Source: Thermococcus nautili (lineage in GTDB: Archaea; Methanobacteriota_B; Thermococci; Thermococcales; Thermococcaceae). Taken from it: 64,000 bases of DNA. The stretch spans positions 372,001 through 436,000 of the forward strand of contig NZ_CP007264.1 in assembly GCF_000585495.1 (NCBI RefSeq), in the 5' to 3' direction. This document shows positions 1 through 7,821 of this stretch, in pieces. The notes under the pieces were generated by a model, which worked only from the letters and a program-made list of their open reading frames with translations, was not told the origin of the DNA and did not search any database. The position numbers and the translations under genes are program-made. How positions within the stretch are numbered: the first letter of the stretch is position 1; each line of letters begins with the position of its first letter.

Positions 1-321
1 GTTCGGGAGCATGGCGTACTTTTCTATTAGCTCCATTGCTTTGAAGACCGTTCTCTGAGAGGATTCGATAAATCCAAAACCCTTCAGCGCCTTGAAAACT
101 GCTCTAATCTCCGGCGGCAGTTTGTCCCTTCGTCCTTTGACGGTTCGGGGGGCGAGCTTTGAAAAATAACCGATAAGCAGGTACGTGACCTCACTGAAAA
201 TGGTCTCCGTTATGTAAAGGGCAACCTCTTCGTTCTCAAAAGACTCAAAGAGCTTAACCGCCCGTTCGTTGCCTTTGAAGTACTCCACAAGGAGAGAGCT
301 GTCAATCAGCAATTCCCTCAT
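1..321 (-). CDS. PIN-domain toxin (VapC type), truncated by the window edge
   Basis: The reading frame starts MRELLIDSSLLVEYFKGNE and stays open for 107 codons to the window edge, so the C-terminus is missing. The early Asp in LLIDSS and the later Glu residues fit the acidic Mg-binding site of a PIN ribonuclease; such toxins usually cleave tRNA, rRNA or mRNA. The ATG at 319-321 lies inside the 3' end of the upstream small gene (20-nt overlap), the usual antitoxin-toxin order. The call rests on the N-terminal motif and the operon layout. The last acidic residues of the PIN fold cannot be checked here. Confidence 0.75.
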   Translation of the reverse strand, partial: MRELLIDSSLLVEYFKGNERAVKLFESFENEEVALYITETIFSEVTYLLIGYFSKLAPRTVKGRRDKLPPEIRAVFKALKGFGFIESSQRTVFKAMELIEKYAMLPN

Positions 322-511
322 AAATCTCCCTCTTGAGCTCTTTCCAGCTCTTGTCGGTTTTCATGATTCCTTTGAGCTTTTTCATGTTCTCAAACAGTTC
401 GTCTTTGTGGGAAAGATACCAAGCCATGGCCTCGACGTCCTTTTTAAACGTCTCAGCGTACTTTTTGGGAACCTTCACGTGAATAACAACATCCACGATT
501 TCTTCGGCCAT
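302..511 (-). CDS. Small antitoxin-like protein paired with the PIN toxin
   Basis: A 69-residue protein beginning MAEEIVDVVIHVKVP, with a short beta-strand-like start followed by charged helices (KKYAETFKKDVEAMAWYL). This resembles the small antitoxins that precede PIN toxins in Thermococcales, but no family is recognised with certainty. Its end overlaps the toxin start. A GGGGG-type ribosome site sits about 6 nt upstream, and a TATA-like TTTATAAGG at about 545-553 gives a short leader. Expected role: binding and neutralising the PIN toxin, possibly with autorepression. The function is inferred from size and position. Confidence 0.65.
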   Translation of the reverse strand: MAEEIVDVVIHVKVPKKYAETFKKDVEAMAWYLSHKDELFENMKKLKGIMKTDKSWKELKREIYEGIAD

Positions 512-565
512 GCTAACCCCCGATGAGTTCTATCTTCGACCCCTTATAAAAAATTTGAGAAGAGC

Positions 566-1852
566 TCAGAGCTTCGCTACATGGACAGAACAGGAGATGC
601 ATGGGTCGTAAGCCCTTACCACCATCTCGGTGAGGAACTTAATCCTCTCTGGGTCGTCGTTGTAGTGCTTCTCGGCCATCATCCTGACGTGCTCCTCCAT
701 CATGGCGAGGTTGAAGGCAGTGGGCGTTATGATGTCCGCGTAGGCGACCTTTCCGTCCTTCACTTCGAGCGCGTAGACGAGGATTCCGCGCGGTGCCTCG
801 GTCGTGCTGACGCCGAAGCCGTCTTTCACAGTTACCTCGTCCCTCGGCCTTATCGGCCACTTCGCGAGGGCCTCGTCGAGCAAATCGATTCCGCGCTCGA
901 TGAAGTAGACGAGCTCAAGGGCCTGAGCCAGGTTGTTGGCGAAGGGATTCGTTGGACGGAGAAGCTCCTTATGAGCATCGTAGAGTTCCTTCGCCCTGCC
1001 GTAGAGGAGCTTCCAGTTGTTGACGACGCGCGAGATGGCACCGACCATGAAGGGCTTTCCGTGGTAGTGGGAGTGCTTGGCGAAGCTGTGCTCGACTACG
1101 AACTCCTTTATGTGCTCCTTATAACTCTCGCTCGGGAACTCGTTTCCGTCGCTGGCCTTTATGTAGTCCCCGTAGATTCCGTAGACGTCGTTCCTCGGCT
1201 TCACGGCGAGGTGCGTTATCGGCCCCTCAACCTCCTCGTACTGCTCCAGCTTGGTGAACAGCTCGAAGGTGTATTCAGCCTTCGGAAGGGCTTCTTTAAG
1301 CCTCTCCTTCATCCTCTCGAGAGTTTCCCTGCTTGGGAGCTTTCCAAAGCCCCCGAGGACGACGTTCTCTTGGTGTATAGCCCTCGCGCCAAGCTCGTCC
1401 ATCATCCAGCTTCCGAGGTTCTTGAGGTCGAGCGCTATGCCTATCTCCTTCTTGTACTTATCGACCATGTGGAGCGGTCCGGAGTAGCCGAGGTAGTCTG
1501 GTAGAACGAGAAGGTAGAGGTGGAGTGCGTGGCTCTCAATCATGTCGCCGATGTAGAGGACCTCCCTCAGGGCCTGAATCTCCTCGCGCGGGGTGAAGCC
1601 TATCGCCTTCTCGGCCGCCTCCACGGCGGTGAGCTTGTGCGCCGCTGAACAGAAGGAGCATATCCTCGGGTAAACCGCGAGGGCCTCGTCGAGCTTCTTG
1701 CCGATGGTTATGGCCTCGAAGAACCTCGGCCCCTCTATGATGTTGAGCTTGACCTCCCTGACACCATCGTCGCCGATGACTATCTCGACGCCACCCTTGC
1801 CCTCTACCCTTGCTATGTGGTCAACGGTGATTGGCAGGTAAACGTTCTTCAT
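566..1852 (-). CDS. hydA: Sulfhydrogenase I alpha subunit, [NiFe] catalytic large subunit
   Basis: 428 residues, the same length as the Pyrococcus furiosus SHI alpha subunit and recognisably its orthologue. The four nickel-iron ligands are present: RICSFC (Cys65, Cys68) near the N-terminus and DPCISC (Cys418, Cys421) near the C-terminus. The protein houses the NiFe(CN)2CO centre of a soluble heterotetramer that exchanges electrons between H2 and NADPH and can reduce polysulfide. It is the last gene of hydB-hydG-hydD-hydA and overlaps hydD by 4 nt (ATGA). After the C-terminal Cys motif it ends in HVAKL. Group 3b enzymes normally undergo C-terminal processing, but little sequence is left here to remove. 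Confidence 0.96.
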   Translation of the reverse strand: MKNVYLPITVDHIARVEGKGGVEIVIGDDGVREVKLNIIEGPRFFEAITIGKKLDEALAVYPRICSFCSAAHKLTAVEAAEKAIGFTPREEIQALREVLYIGDMIESHALHLYLLVLPDYLGYSGPLHMVDKYKKEIGIALDLKNLGSWMMDELGARAIHQENVVLGGFGKLPSRETLERMKERLKEALPKAEYTFELFTKLEQYEEVEGPITHLAVKPRNDVYGIYGDYIKASDGNEFPSESYKEHIKEFVVEHSFAKHSHYHGKPFMVGAISRVVNNWKLLYGRAKELYDAHKELLRPTNPFANNLAQALELVYFIERGIDLLDEALAKWPIRPRDEVTVKDGFGVSTTEAPRGILVYALEVKDGKVAYADIITPTAFNLAMMEEHVRMMAEKHYNDDPERIKFLTEMVVRAYDPCISCSVHVAKL

Positions 1853-2643
1853 TGGCTCTCCCCTCCAAAGATTTTCTCAACCATCTCCTCAAGCTTCTCG
1901 TTGTGGGCGTTGAAAATCTTCATCCTCTCAAGGATTTCCTCCTTGGTCAGGCCCTTCTCCTTGAAGACCCTCGCGAGGGAGTCGAACCAGGCAACGTCGT
2001 AGCCTATCGCGCCCCTGCAACCGATGCACGCTATTCCAAAGCTTGGACACCTCGCGTCACAGCCGGCCCTCGTTATCGGACCGAGGCAGGGCTCGCCCCT
2101 CTCGAGGAGTACGCACGGGTTGCCCTTCAGCCTGCACTCAAGGCAGACCGGGTAGTCTATGTCCTCCGGCCACGAGCCGACGAGGAACGTTCCGAGGGCG
2201 TAGAGGAAGTCCTTCTTCTCCGGCGGACAGCCGTAGATGTTGTAGTCTACCTTGATGTACTTCGAGACGGGCTCGGCCATCTTGGGCTGGAACTTGACCT
2301 TTCCGTCGCCGTAAACGGTCTTCCAGAGCTCCTCAAGGGGCTTGTCCTTCTCCCAGCTCTGGACCCCGCCCTGGACAGCACAGGAACCTACAGCCACCAC
2401 AATTTTCGCGTTCTCGCGGATTTTCTTGACGAGCTCAACCTCTTCCTCAGTCGAGACGCTACCCTCGATGAACGCGATATCGACGGGCTCGTCCTCGACG
2501 CTGTTCCTGTCGAGCATGTACCAGCAGACTATCTCGGCCCTGGGAAGGAGCTTGAGCAGTTCGTCCATCATCGCCAGCTGGAGCTGACAGCCGTAACAGC
2601 TCGTTAGAGCGTAAAACCCAATCCTGACTTTCTTCTCCTCCAT
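1849..2643 (-). CDS. hydD: Sulfhydrogenase I delta subunit, [NiFe] small electron-transfer subunit
   Basis: 264 residues from ATG 2643, preferred over an in-frame GTG at 2652 because GGTGGT precedes the ATG. The proximal cluster motif SCYGCQLQ lies near residue 15 and GSCAVQGG near the middle. A Cys-rich C-terminal third ([26 protein letters not shown]) ligates further 4Fe-4S clusters. The subunit carries electrons from the NiFe site of HydA toward HydG and HydB. It lies between hydG and hydA in the operon. The sequence is that of the SHI delta subunit and nothing is missing. Confidence 0.95.
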   Translation of the reverse strand: MEEKKVRIGFYALTSCYGCQLQLAMMDELLKLLPRAEIVCWYMLDRNSVEDEPVDIAFIEGSVSTEEEVELVKKIRENAKIVVAVGSCAVQGGVQSWEKDKPLEELWKTVYGDGKVKFQPKMAEPVSKYIKVDYNIYGCPPEKKDFLYALGTFLVGSWPEDIDYPVCLECRLKGNPCVLLERGEPCLGPITRAGCDARCPSFGIACIGCRGAIGYDVAWFDSLARVFKEKGLTKEEILERMKIFNAHNEKLEEMVEKIFGGESQ

Positions 2644-2653
2644 CGCCACCACC

Positions 2654-3538
2654 TCAGTCCAGCAGGCCGGGCGTTGATATTATGTCGAAGTAGCCGAAGA
2701 CCGGGCCATCTTTGCAGATGTACTTCCAGCTCGTGCTCGTTCCGGCGACGCAGTGGCCACACTTTCCTATTCCGCACTTCATCTTCCTCTCGAGCGTCAC
2801 GTAGATGTTCTCAGGGCGGTAGCCATAGTTGATGAGGGCCTCGAAGACCGACTTGTACATCCTCGGCGGACCGCAGATAGCCACTGCCGTCTTCTTCGGG
2901 TTGGTGTTGGCCTCGACTATGAACTTTTGGGGCCTTCCGTGCCTTCCGGGCCAGTCGGGGTCTCTGGTTACGCTCTGGATTATCTTGACGTTCTCGGCCT
3001 CTGCCAGGTCCTTCATAGCTTCGAGCTCCTTGTAGAAGAGCAGGTCCTTGCCGTAGCGGGCAGTGTTGATGAAGGTTATGTTGCCGTACTTCCAGCGGTT
3101 GTCCATCGCGTAGAGGAAGACGCTCCTCAGCGGGGCCGTTCCGAGACCCGCCGCTATAAGAAGTAAGTCCATACCCTCCCAGTCGTCAACGGGGAAGCCG
3201 TTGCCATAGGGACCGCGGACGAGAACCGTATCGCCGGGCTGGAGCCTGTGGACGACGGTGGTGACCCTTCCGGCCTTCCTGATGCACAGCTCGAAGAAGC
3301 CCTTCCTCATAGGTGAGGAGCAGATGCTTATCGGGACCTCTCCAACTCCCGGAATCGTGAGCTGGACGAACTGGCCGGGCTTGAACGTCCAGGTCTCGGC
3401 TATCTCGGGGTCCTCGAAGCGGAAGAGGAAGAGCTTCTCCGTATCGGTGAGCTTGTAAACCCTGAGGACTTTGGCCCTGTGGAGGGCGTAGGGGTTATCA
3501 TCGGGCATCATAATCTCCTTGGGAACTACCTCGCTCAT
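2654..3538 (-). CDS. hydG: Sulfhydrogenase I gamma subunit, FAD/NADP(H)-binding oxidoreductase
   Basis: 294 residues of the ferredoxin-NADP reductase-like family. An FAD-binding barrel comes first ([21 protein letters not shown], with CSSP in the usual RxYS region). The nucleotide-binding half follows with [14 protein letters not shown]. The C-terminal CGIGKCGHC plus a later Cys forms a 2Fe-2S site. It transfers electrons between NADP(H) and the iron-sulfur chain of the soluble hydrogenase. The end lies 10 nt before the hydD start, and the start overlaps the hydB stop by 4 nt, so the operon is translationally coupled. Confidence 0.94.
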   Translation of the reverse strand: MSEVVPKEIMMPDDNPYALHRAKVLRVYKLTDTEKLFLFRFEDPEIAETWTFKPGQFVQLTIPGVGEVPISICSSPMRKGFFELCIRKAGRVTTVVHRLQPGDTVLVRGPYGNGFPVDDWEGMDLLLIAAGLGTAPLRSVFLYAMDNRWKYGNITFINTARYGKDLLFYKELEAMKDLAEAENVKIIQSVTRDPDWPGRHGRPQKFIVEANTNPKKTAVAICGPPRMYKSVFEALINYGYRPENIYVTLERKMKCGIGKCGHCVAGTSTSWKYICKDGPVFGYFDIISTPGLLD

Positions 3539-4638
3539 ACGTCCTCACCCCTTATGTTTTCGGCGTAGGCGAAGCCCTTCTTCGGTATCTCCTCGGCTAT
3601 CTTCGCCGGGCAGGAGCGCTCCTCAAGGCCGAGGATGACGCGCAGGTTGCGAACGAAGCTTATGCCTGCCGGGCAGAAGGCGGTACAGCGACCGCAACCG
3701 ACGCAGAAGCTTAACCCGAGCTTCTCGTTGTAGGAGTTCTTACAGAGGTAGCGGTTCATGAAGCGGTCCTTTTTGGTGGGTCTGAAGTTGTGGCCTCCGG
3801 CAACGAGGCCGTGGCTCCTGAACTGGCAGGAATCCCAGCGCCTCTCGCGGTAGCCGGTTACGCCGTCAAGGTTTACTATGTCCTGCACCTCGTAGCAACG
3901 GCAGGTCGGGCAGGTCGTGTTGCAGATTCCGCAGGCGAGGCACTTTTCGCTTTCTTCCTCCCACATCGGGTGCTCCATCTCAAGTTCGAGCAGGTAGCGC
4001 AGGTCTCCCCAGTCCTCGTGGTACTTGAAGGCCTCGCTCCTCTTCCTCTCGAACTCCCTGAAGGCGCAGATGTCCTCTGTGGTGACCTCCTCGAAGAGCT
4101 TGATGTTCTTGTCAACTATCCTGTGTCCCTTGGGCGAGCCAACGCGGACGAGCCAGCCGTCGGGGAGCTCATGGAAGAACAGGTCGAAGCCGTCATCGGC
4201 GAAGTCCGTCTCGCGGAGGTTGCAGAAGCAGTACTCGTCGGGCATACAGCTGATTCCTATTATGATTCCCTTCTCCCTGCGAACCTTGTAGTACTTGTCG
4301 GGGAGCTCGTCGAGGTAAACAGTGTCGAGTATCTTGAGGCCGAAGATGTCGCAGGCGTGAACTCCAAAGAGCACGAAGGGCTCGACGTCCTCAATGGTCT
4401 CCCTGTACTCCGGCTTGCTGAGGTCGAACTCGAAGAGCTTCTCCCTGGGCTTGAAGAAGAACTTCTTCGGGGGCATTATCGTCCTGTTGTAGTGGAACTC
4501 CACCTTCCTGACGTCATCAACTTCGCGGAAGTCGTAGAACTTCTCCGATATCTTGACCGGGGCGTAGAGCTTGCCCCACTCCTTGAGCCTTTCGAGGAAC
4601 TCATAGGTGTTTTCCCTTGGCAGTTTAACGTATCTCAA
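3535..4638 (-). CDS. hydB: Sulfhydrogenase I beta subunit, 4Fe-4S electron-transfer protein
   Basis: The product is an iron-sulfur protein with two ferredoxin-like clusters, [16 protein letters not shown] and [17 protein letters not shown], near the C-terminus. It passes electrons in the heterotetramer and is linked to sulfur/polysulfide reduction. The start chosen is TTG at 4636-4638, giving [10 protein letters not shown] and 367 residues, the length I recall for the P. furiosus protein. A strong GGAGGTG lies at 4645-4651 with a 6-nt spacer. The longer frame upstream (to 4692) would run through this SD and the leader. First gene of the hydBGDA operon. Confidence 0.93.
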   Translation of the reverse strand: MRYVKLPRENTYEFLERLKEWGKLYAPVKISEKFYDFREVDDVRKVEFHYNRTIMPPKKFFFKPREKLFEFDLSKPEYRETIEDVEPFVLFGVHACDIFGLKILDTVYLDELPDKYYKVRREKGIIIGISCMPDEYCFCNLRETDFADDGFDLFFHELPDGWLVRVGSPKGHRIVDKNIKLFEEVTTEDICAFREFERKRSEAFKYHEDWGDLRYLLELEMEHPMWEEESEKCLACGICNTTCPTCRCYEVQDIVNLDGVTGYRERRWDSCQFRSHGLVAGGHNFRPTKKDRFMNRYLCKNSYNEKLGLSFCVGCGRCTAFCPAGISFVRNLRVILGLEERSCPAKIAEEIPKKGFAYAENIRGEDV

Positions 4639-4720
4639 CCCCACCACCTCCGATGAACATAAACATACATACGACCATTTTTGTTCCCTCAATAGGGACT
4701 TATCCGGAGCCTAAAAAAGC

Positions 4721-4775
4721 GTTTTTAAACCCGAGAATTCTAAACCAAAGGTTTACATCGTTTGTTTAGCCTAAC
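4721..4775 (-). promoter_or_regulatory. hydBGDA promoter with SurR-like site
   Basis: Read on the minus strand, a TATA-like TTTAAAAA lies at 4722-4729, with transcription expected near 4700 and a leader of about 60 nt. Just upstream, 4737-4753 reads (plus strand) ATTCTAAACCAAAGGTT. This matches the extended SurR pattern GTTn3AACn5GTT with one mismatch. SurR is the sulfur-responsive redox regulator of Thermococcales and activates hydrogenase genes in the absence of sulfur; a site just upstream of TATA suits activation. A further half-palindrome TTTAGCCTAAC is at 4765-4775. SurR assignment is inference from the motif. Confidence 0.6.
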
Positions 4776-4816
4776 GAGAGAAGAAAACAAAAGTGCTTTA
4801 ACAAAGGACGGGTGTG

Positions 4817-4830
4817 TTAGGCTTTCCTAA
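4817..4830. promoter_or_regulatory. TTAGG-N4-CCTAA palindrome (DtxR/IdeR-like box)
   Basis: The plus strand reads TTAGGCTTTCCTAA, extended by one base to GTTAGG...CCTAAC. It resembles iron/manganese regulator boxes of the DtxR/IdeR family (TTAGGTTAGCCTAA). It lies upstream of the hydBGDA promoter and overlaps the stop codon of the 54-codon gene. The same pattern recurs at 16558 and 44431. It could also form a weak hairpin at the 3' end of the small gene, but no U-tract follows on the minus strand. Confidence 0.5.
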
Positions 4831-4991
4831 CGTCCCTTGCTGAAGCGCAGGACGAAGAACAGGATTACCATGAAGACGGTTATGTACTCGCTCCAGACGA
4901 AGGGGACAATGCCAATAACGCCGAGCGTGAAGATTATCGCAAGGATTATCACGATGACGAGCAGAACCCGGTAGACCGTTTTTCTCTCCAT
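4827..4991 (-). CDS. 54-residue two-helix membrane protein, unknown function
   Basis: An ATG at 4989-4991, preceded by GGTGAT, opens a 54-codon frame: MERKTVYRVLLVIVIILAII, a first hydrophobic helix; then a short GIVPFVWSEY turn; then a second helix ending in FFVLRFSKGR. Positive residues at both ends suggest that both termini are cytoplasmic. It lies 38 nt downstream of the binding-lipoprotein gene on the same strand and may be cotranscribed with it. I do not recognise the family. The SD, the hydrophobic pattern and the clean stop support a real gene that is easily missed because of its size. Confidence 0.7.
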   Translation of the reverse strand: MERKTVYRVLLVIVIILAIIFTLGVIGIVPFVWSEYITVFMVILFFVLRFSKGR

Positions 4992-5029
4992 GCCATCACC
5001 GGAAAAGAAAAGGGAATGGGACTTAAAAA

Positions 5030-6910
5030 TCAGCCGGTCGCGTTGGCCGTCGTGTTGGTGGAGCAGACGAGGGGCTGTGGCTGGTACTTGAAGAGCTCTG
5101 GGTGAAGCAGTTCTGCCATCTCTTTGATTGCCAGCACAATCCTCGGGCTGGGCCTCTGGAAGACGTTGGGGTCGCTCACGGTGTAGACCCTTCCGTCCTT
5201 TGCCGCCTTTATCGTCGAGAGCGGGCCTGAGCAGAATATCTTCGGGTCAACGTAGGCCGAGGCTATAATCACCACGTCGGGGTTCCTCGCCACCACCTCT
5301 TCCTCGCTCACGGCCTTCCAGCCGGTAACGTCCTCGAAGGCGTTCTTACCGCCGGCAATCCGGATTATGCTGTCGGCGAAGGTGTCCTTTCCGGCTATCC
5401 AGTAGCCGTTGTAGGTGCTAACGAGGTACATCACGCTCGGCCTGCTCGCGTTGGCGACGAGGCCCTCGATGTAGCTTATCTGGGCCTTCATCTCCGCCAC
5501 GACGAGGGAAGCCTGCTCCTCCCTGTCGAGGACCTTCCCAAGGAGTTCAACCTGCTGGTAAATTCCGTCGATGCTCTTCGGGTCGACGATTACCACCGGT
5601 GCAATCTTCTCAAGGCTCTCCAGGAAGCCCTGCTTGTAGAAGACCGCGTTGTCGGCTATAATCAGGTCGGGCTTGAGCTTTGCAATCTCTTCAAGGTTCG
5701 CGTAGGCTCCGTAGCCACCGACCTTGGTGATGTTCTTAACGGCTGGAGGCCAGTCTGCGTACTTCGTGACACCGACGAGCCTGTCACCGGCTCCGAGGTA
5801 GAATATCGTCTCGGTGATGCTCGGGGCGAGTGAGACAATCCTCTGGGGCTCCTTCGGGATTATAACGGTCCTGTTGGCCATGTCCTTAATCGTGAGCGGA
5901 TAACTTGTCTTGAATGCATCGGGGTGGAGGATTCTTGCCATGGTCTCGATTCCGCGGATTAGCCTCGGGCTCGGGTGAATGAGGTCGTTCTCGTTCTCAA
6001 TCATGTAAACGTGGCCGTTCTTCACCGCGTTGGTTCCGGCGAAGAGCTTGTAGGCTTCTTCCACTGTCATACCGCAGTGGGGGGTGAGTATTATGACGTC
6101 CGGGTTCCTTGCGAGAACCTCCTCAAGGCTGACCTGAGGCCAGTTCTTGGTGTCGTTGAAGATGTTCACACCACCGGCGATGCTGATGACGTCGCTTATG
6201 AAGGTGTTTCCGCCGGCGGTCATGAGGGGCTTGTTCCAGATGACGTAGAAGACCTTGACCTTCGGCTGGTCCTTCATGAGCTCCTTCATTGCATCGACCT
6301 TGGCGTTGAACTCGTCGATGACCTCTTTGGCCTTATCTTCCCTGTTGAAGACCTTGCCGAGGAGCTCTATCGCCCTGGGTATCTCGTCGAGGCTCTTTGG
6401 GGCCACGATTATAACCGGCGCAATCTTTTCAAGGCTCTCAAGGTAGCCCTGTTTGTAGAGAACAGCGTTGTCCGCTATAATCAGGTCGGGCTTGAGGCTC
6501 GCTATCTTCTCGAGGCTTGCGTAGGCCCCGTAGCCACCGACGGAAGTTATGTTCTTGACTTCTGGGGGCCAATCCTCGTAACCGGTGTCTCCGACGACCC
6601 TATCGAGAAGGCCGAGGTAGTAGAGGTCTTCGGTTACGGCAGGTGCAAGGGAAACGACGCGTTTGGGCTCCTCTTTGATTGTGACCGTCCTGTTCGCGAA
6701 GTCCTTGACCGTTATCGGGTAGTAGCTCTTCTCCATCTGGGTCGTGCTGGAACTCGTGGTTGAGCTCGTCGTTGAGGTCGTTGAGCTGGTTGGTGTAGCT
6801 GTGGCCGAGGGAGATGAGGTCGAGCTCGTGCTCTCATTTGAGGCGATACAGCCCGTCGCTACAACGGCTCCCAGCAGGAGCAGGACGACGAGGAGTGCGG
6901 TTCTCTTCAT
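5030..6910 (-). CDS. Lipoprotein with two tandem iron/cobalamin-type periplasmic binding domains
   Basis: 626 residues from ATG 6908-6910 with GGTGAT 4 nt upstream. The N-terminus MKRTALLVVLLLLGAVVATG followed by Cys is a lipoprotein signal, then a Ser/Thr-rich linker. Two Peripla_BP_2-like domains follow, at about residues 65-325 and 330-610. They are close copies: both carry YPxTxKDxANRTV, RxVSLAPxxTE, VGGYGAYAxLE and KPDLIIADNAV. The family binds siderophores, haem or cobalamin for ABC import. No permease or ATPase is adjacent. The tandem duplication in one chain is unusual and suggests two lobes or ligands per lipid anchor. Confidence 0.88.
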   Translation of the reverse strand: MKRTALLVVLLLLGAVVATGCIASNESTSSTSSPSATATPTSSTTSTTSSTTSSSTTQMEKSYYPITVKDFANRTVTIKEEPKRVVSLAPAVTEDLYYLGLLDRVVGDTGYEDWPPEVKNITSVGGYGAYASLEKIASLKPDLIIADNAVLYKQGYLESLEKIAPVIIVAPKSLDEIPRAIELLGKVFNREDKAKEVIDEFNAKVDAMKELMKDQPKVKVFYVIWNKPLMTAGGNTFISDVISIAGGVNIFNDTKNWPQVSLEEVLARNPDVIILTPHCGMTVEEAYKLFAGTNAVKNGHVYMIENENDLIHPSPRLIRGIETMARILHPDAFKTSYPLTIKDMANRTVIIPKEPQRIVSLAPSITETIFYLGAGDRLVGVTKYADWPPAVKNITKVGGYGAYANLEEIAKLKPDLIIADNAVFYKQGFLESLEKIAPVVIVDPKSIDGIYQQVELLGKVLDREEQASLVVAEMKAQISYIEGLVANASRPSVMYLVSTYNGYWIAGKDTFADSIIRIAGGKNAFEDVTGWKAVSEEEVVARNPDVVIIASAYVDPKIFCSGPLSTIKAAKDGRVYTVSDPNVFQRPSPRIVLAIKEMAELLHPELFKYQPQPLVCSTNTTANATG

Positions 6911-6918
6911 GGTTATCA

Positions 6919-6977
6919 CCTGGACGTTTTGTCCGGATTAAATGTCCAGGGGTGTTGAGAGGGAAGGGTTTTTAAAG
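6919..6977 (-). promoter_or_regulatory. Promoter and leader inverted repeat of the binding-lipoprotein gene
   Basis: The TATA-like element is GTTTTTAAAG (plus strand 6968-6977), placing transcription near 6947. The arms CCTGGAC (6919-6925) and GTCCAGG (6944-6950) form a perfect 7-bp inverted repeat filling nearly the whole leader. One arm includes the GG of the GGTGAT ribosome site (6915-6920). It could be a repressor operator at the start site or an RNA hairpin that partly hides the SD. Confidence 0.5.
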
Positions 6978-6997
6978 TTGTGGTCGGGGGAGAAAAG

Positions 6998-7564
6998 TCA
7001 GGTTTTGCCGACCCTGAAAAGGTCAACCCGCGTTATGATTCCGACTATCTTGCCCTCCCTGTTCTGGACGAGAACCGCCGGATGGTCCTCCAGGAGGTAC
7101 TTAACGACCTCCAAATCCTCGTCCTCGTTGACTATCGGGAATGGCTCCTCCATCACCTCCATGACCTTGCGGTCGTAGATGTCCTCGTATTCGAGGCTCT
7201 GTCTGACAAGTGTCCGCTCCGTCACCGAGCCAACGACCTTGTTTCCAGAAACGACGGGAATCTGGGAGATGTTGTGCTCGTTCATCAGCTTGATGACCTT
7301 CTCAACCTTCTCATAGGGCTTGACGAAGATTACCGGCGAGGACATAACGTCCCTCGCTCGGGGCTGGGCCTTCTTGCACTCGAGAAGGGCCTGGAGGATT
7401 CGATTCAGCGTTGAGAGCCTCGGGTCAACTTTGCCGGCCTCAAGCTTCGCTATGTAAGCCTGCGTTACGCCGGCTTTTCTGGCGAGCTCCTCTTGAGTTA
7501 TGCCGAGCTCCTTTCGAATTCGCTTGATTTCCCTGGGGTCAATCGGCCGGGGGATGACCACCAT
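6998..7564 (-). CDS. XRE-family HTH regulator with a CBS-domain pair
   Basis: 188 residues. An XRE helix-turn-helix occupies about residues 10-65 (RKELGITQEELARKAGVTQAYIAKLEAG). Two CBS motifs follow at about 72-185 (ARDVMSSPVIFVKPYEKVEKV and KVMEVMEEPFPIVNEDEDLE). CBS pairs usually bind adenosyl ligands such as AMP, ATP or SAM, so this is probably a nucleotide-sensing transcription factor. The leader is short (TATA at 7597-7606), and a palindrome covers the predicted start site, suggesting autoregulation. It follows the H/ACA RNA on the same strand. Its targets are unknown. Confidence 0.9.
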   Translation of the reverse strand: MVVIPRPIDPREIKRIRKELGITQEELARKAGVTQAYIAKLEAGKVDPRLSTLNRILQALLECKKAQPRARDVMSSPVIFVKPYEKVEKVIKLMNEHNISQIPVVSGNKVVGSVTERTLVRQSLEYEDIYDRKVMEVMEEPFPIVNEDEDLEVVKYLLEDHPAVLVQNREGKIVGIITRVDLFRVGKT

Positions 7565-7565
7565 A

Positions 7566-7606
7566 AATAACCACCGGTTATTAAACGCGCCCAGGGGTTA
7601 TAAGCC
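7566..7606 (-). promoter_or_regulatory. Palindromic operator and TATA box of the XRE-CBS gene
   Basis: AATAACC-ACC-GGTTATT at 7566-7582 is a perfect 7-bp inverted repeat immediately upstream of the ATG. The TATA box (minus-strand GCTTATAACC, 7597-7606) predicts transcription near 7577, inside the palindrome. That geometry suits repression of the gene by its own product; the protein-site pairing is inference. Confidence 0.6.
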
Positions 7607-7627
7607 TTCCTCAGAAGGGCGTCGAAT

Positions 7628-7760
7628 TGTGGGCCGGGCACAGAGGCCCGCGCTCATTCGCTCACGCGGGTGGATGCTCCCGGCCCTGTGGGCTCGGCGT
7701 GAGCACGCTCCGCTCATCGAACCCGACTACCTCGCGGAGGCGGGAAAACCGAGCCCGTGC
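7628..7760 (-). ncRNA. Two-hairpin H/ACA box guide RNA (rRNA pseudouridylation)
   Basis: On the minus strand two 8-bp stems are each followed directly by ACA. In the first, GGGCTCGG (7756-7749) pairs with CCGAGCCC (7697-7690), then ACA at 7689-7687. In the second, GGGCCGGG (7686-7679) pairs with CCCGGCCC (7638-7631), then ACA at 7630-7628. Inside the second, CCCGCG pairs with CGCGGG around a loop UGAGCGAAUGAG, a typical L7Ae k-loop. The first has CUCCGC/GCGGAG closed by GA...UGA. The upper stems end about 16 nt before ACA, as the family rule requires. Candidate guides are AGCAUCCA with CCUCUGUG (second) and UUUUCC with UGCUCACG (first). A TATA-like CTTTTAAG at 7812-7819 could drive it. Confidence 0.78.
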
Positions 7761-7821
7761 GAGGAGACGAGTTGTCCCCTCGCTGTCGGCGGTTAAGAAT
7801 AGAACGGGGGACTTAAAAGCT

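Noticed and set aside
581-1504. 307-codon plus-strand ORF opposite hydA
   Set aside because: Antisense shadow of a GC-rich conserved gene; no SD and no recognisable protein.
1831-2607. 258-codon plus-strand ORF opposite hydD
   Set aside because: Shadow of the Cys-rich small subunit gene on the other strand.
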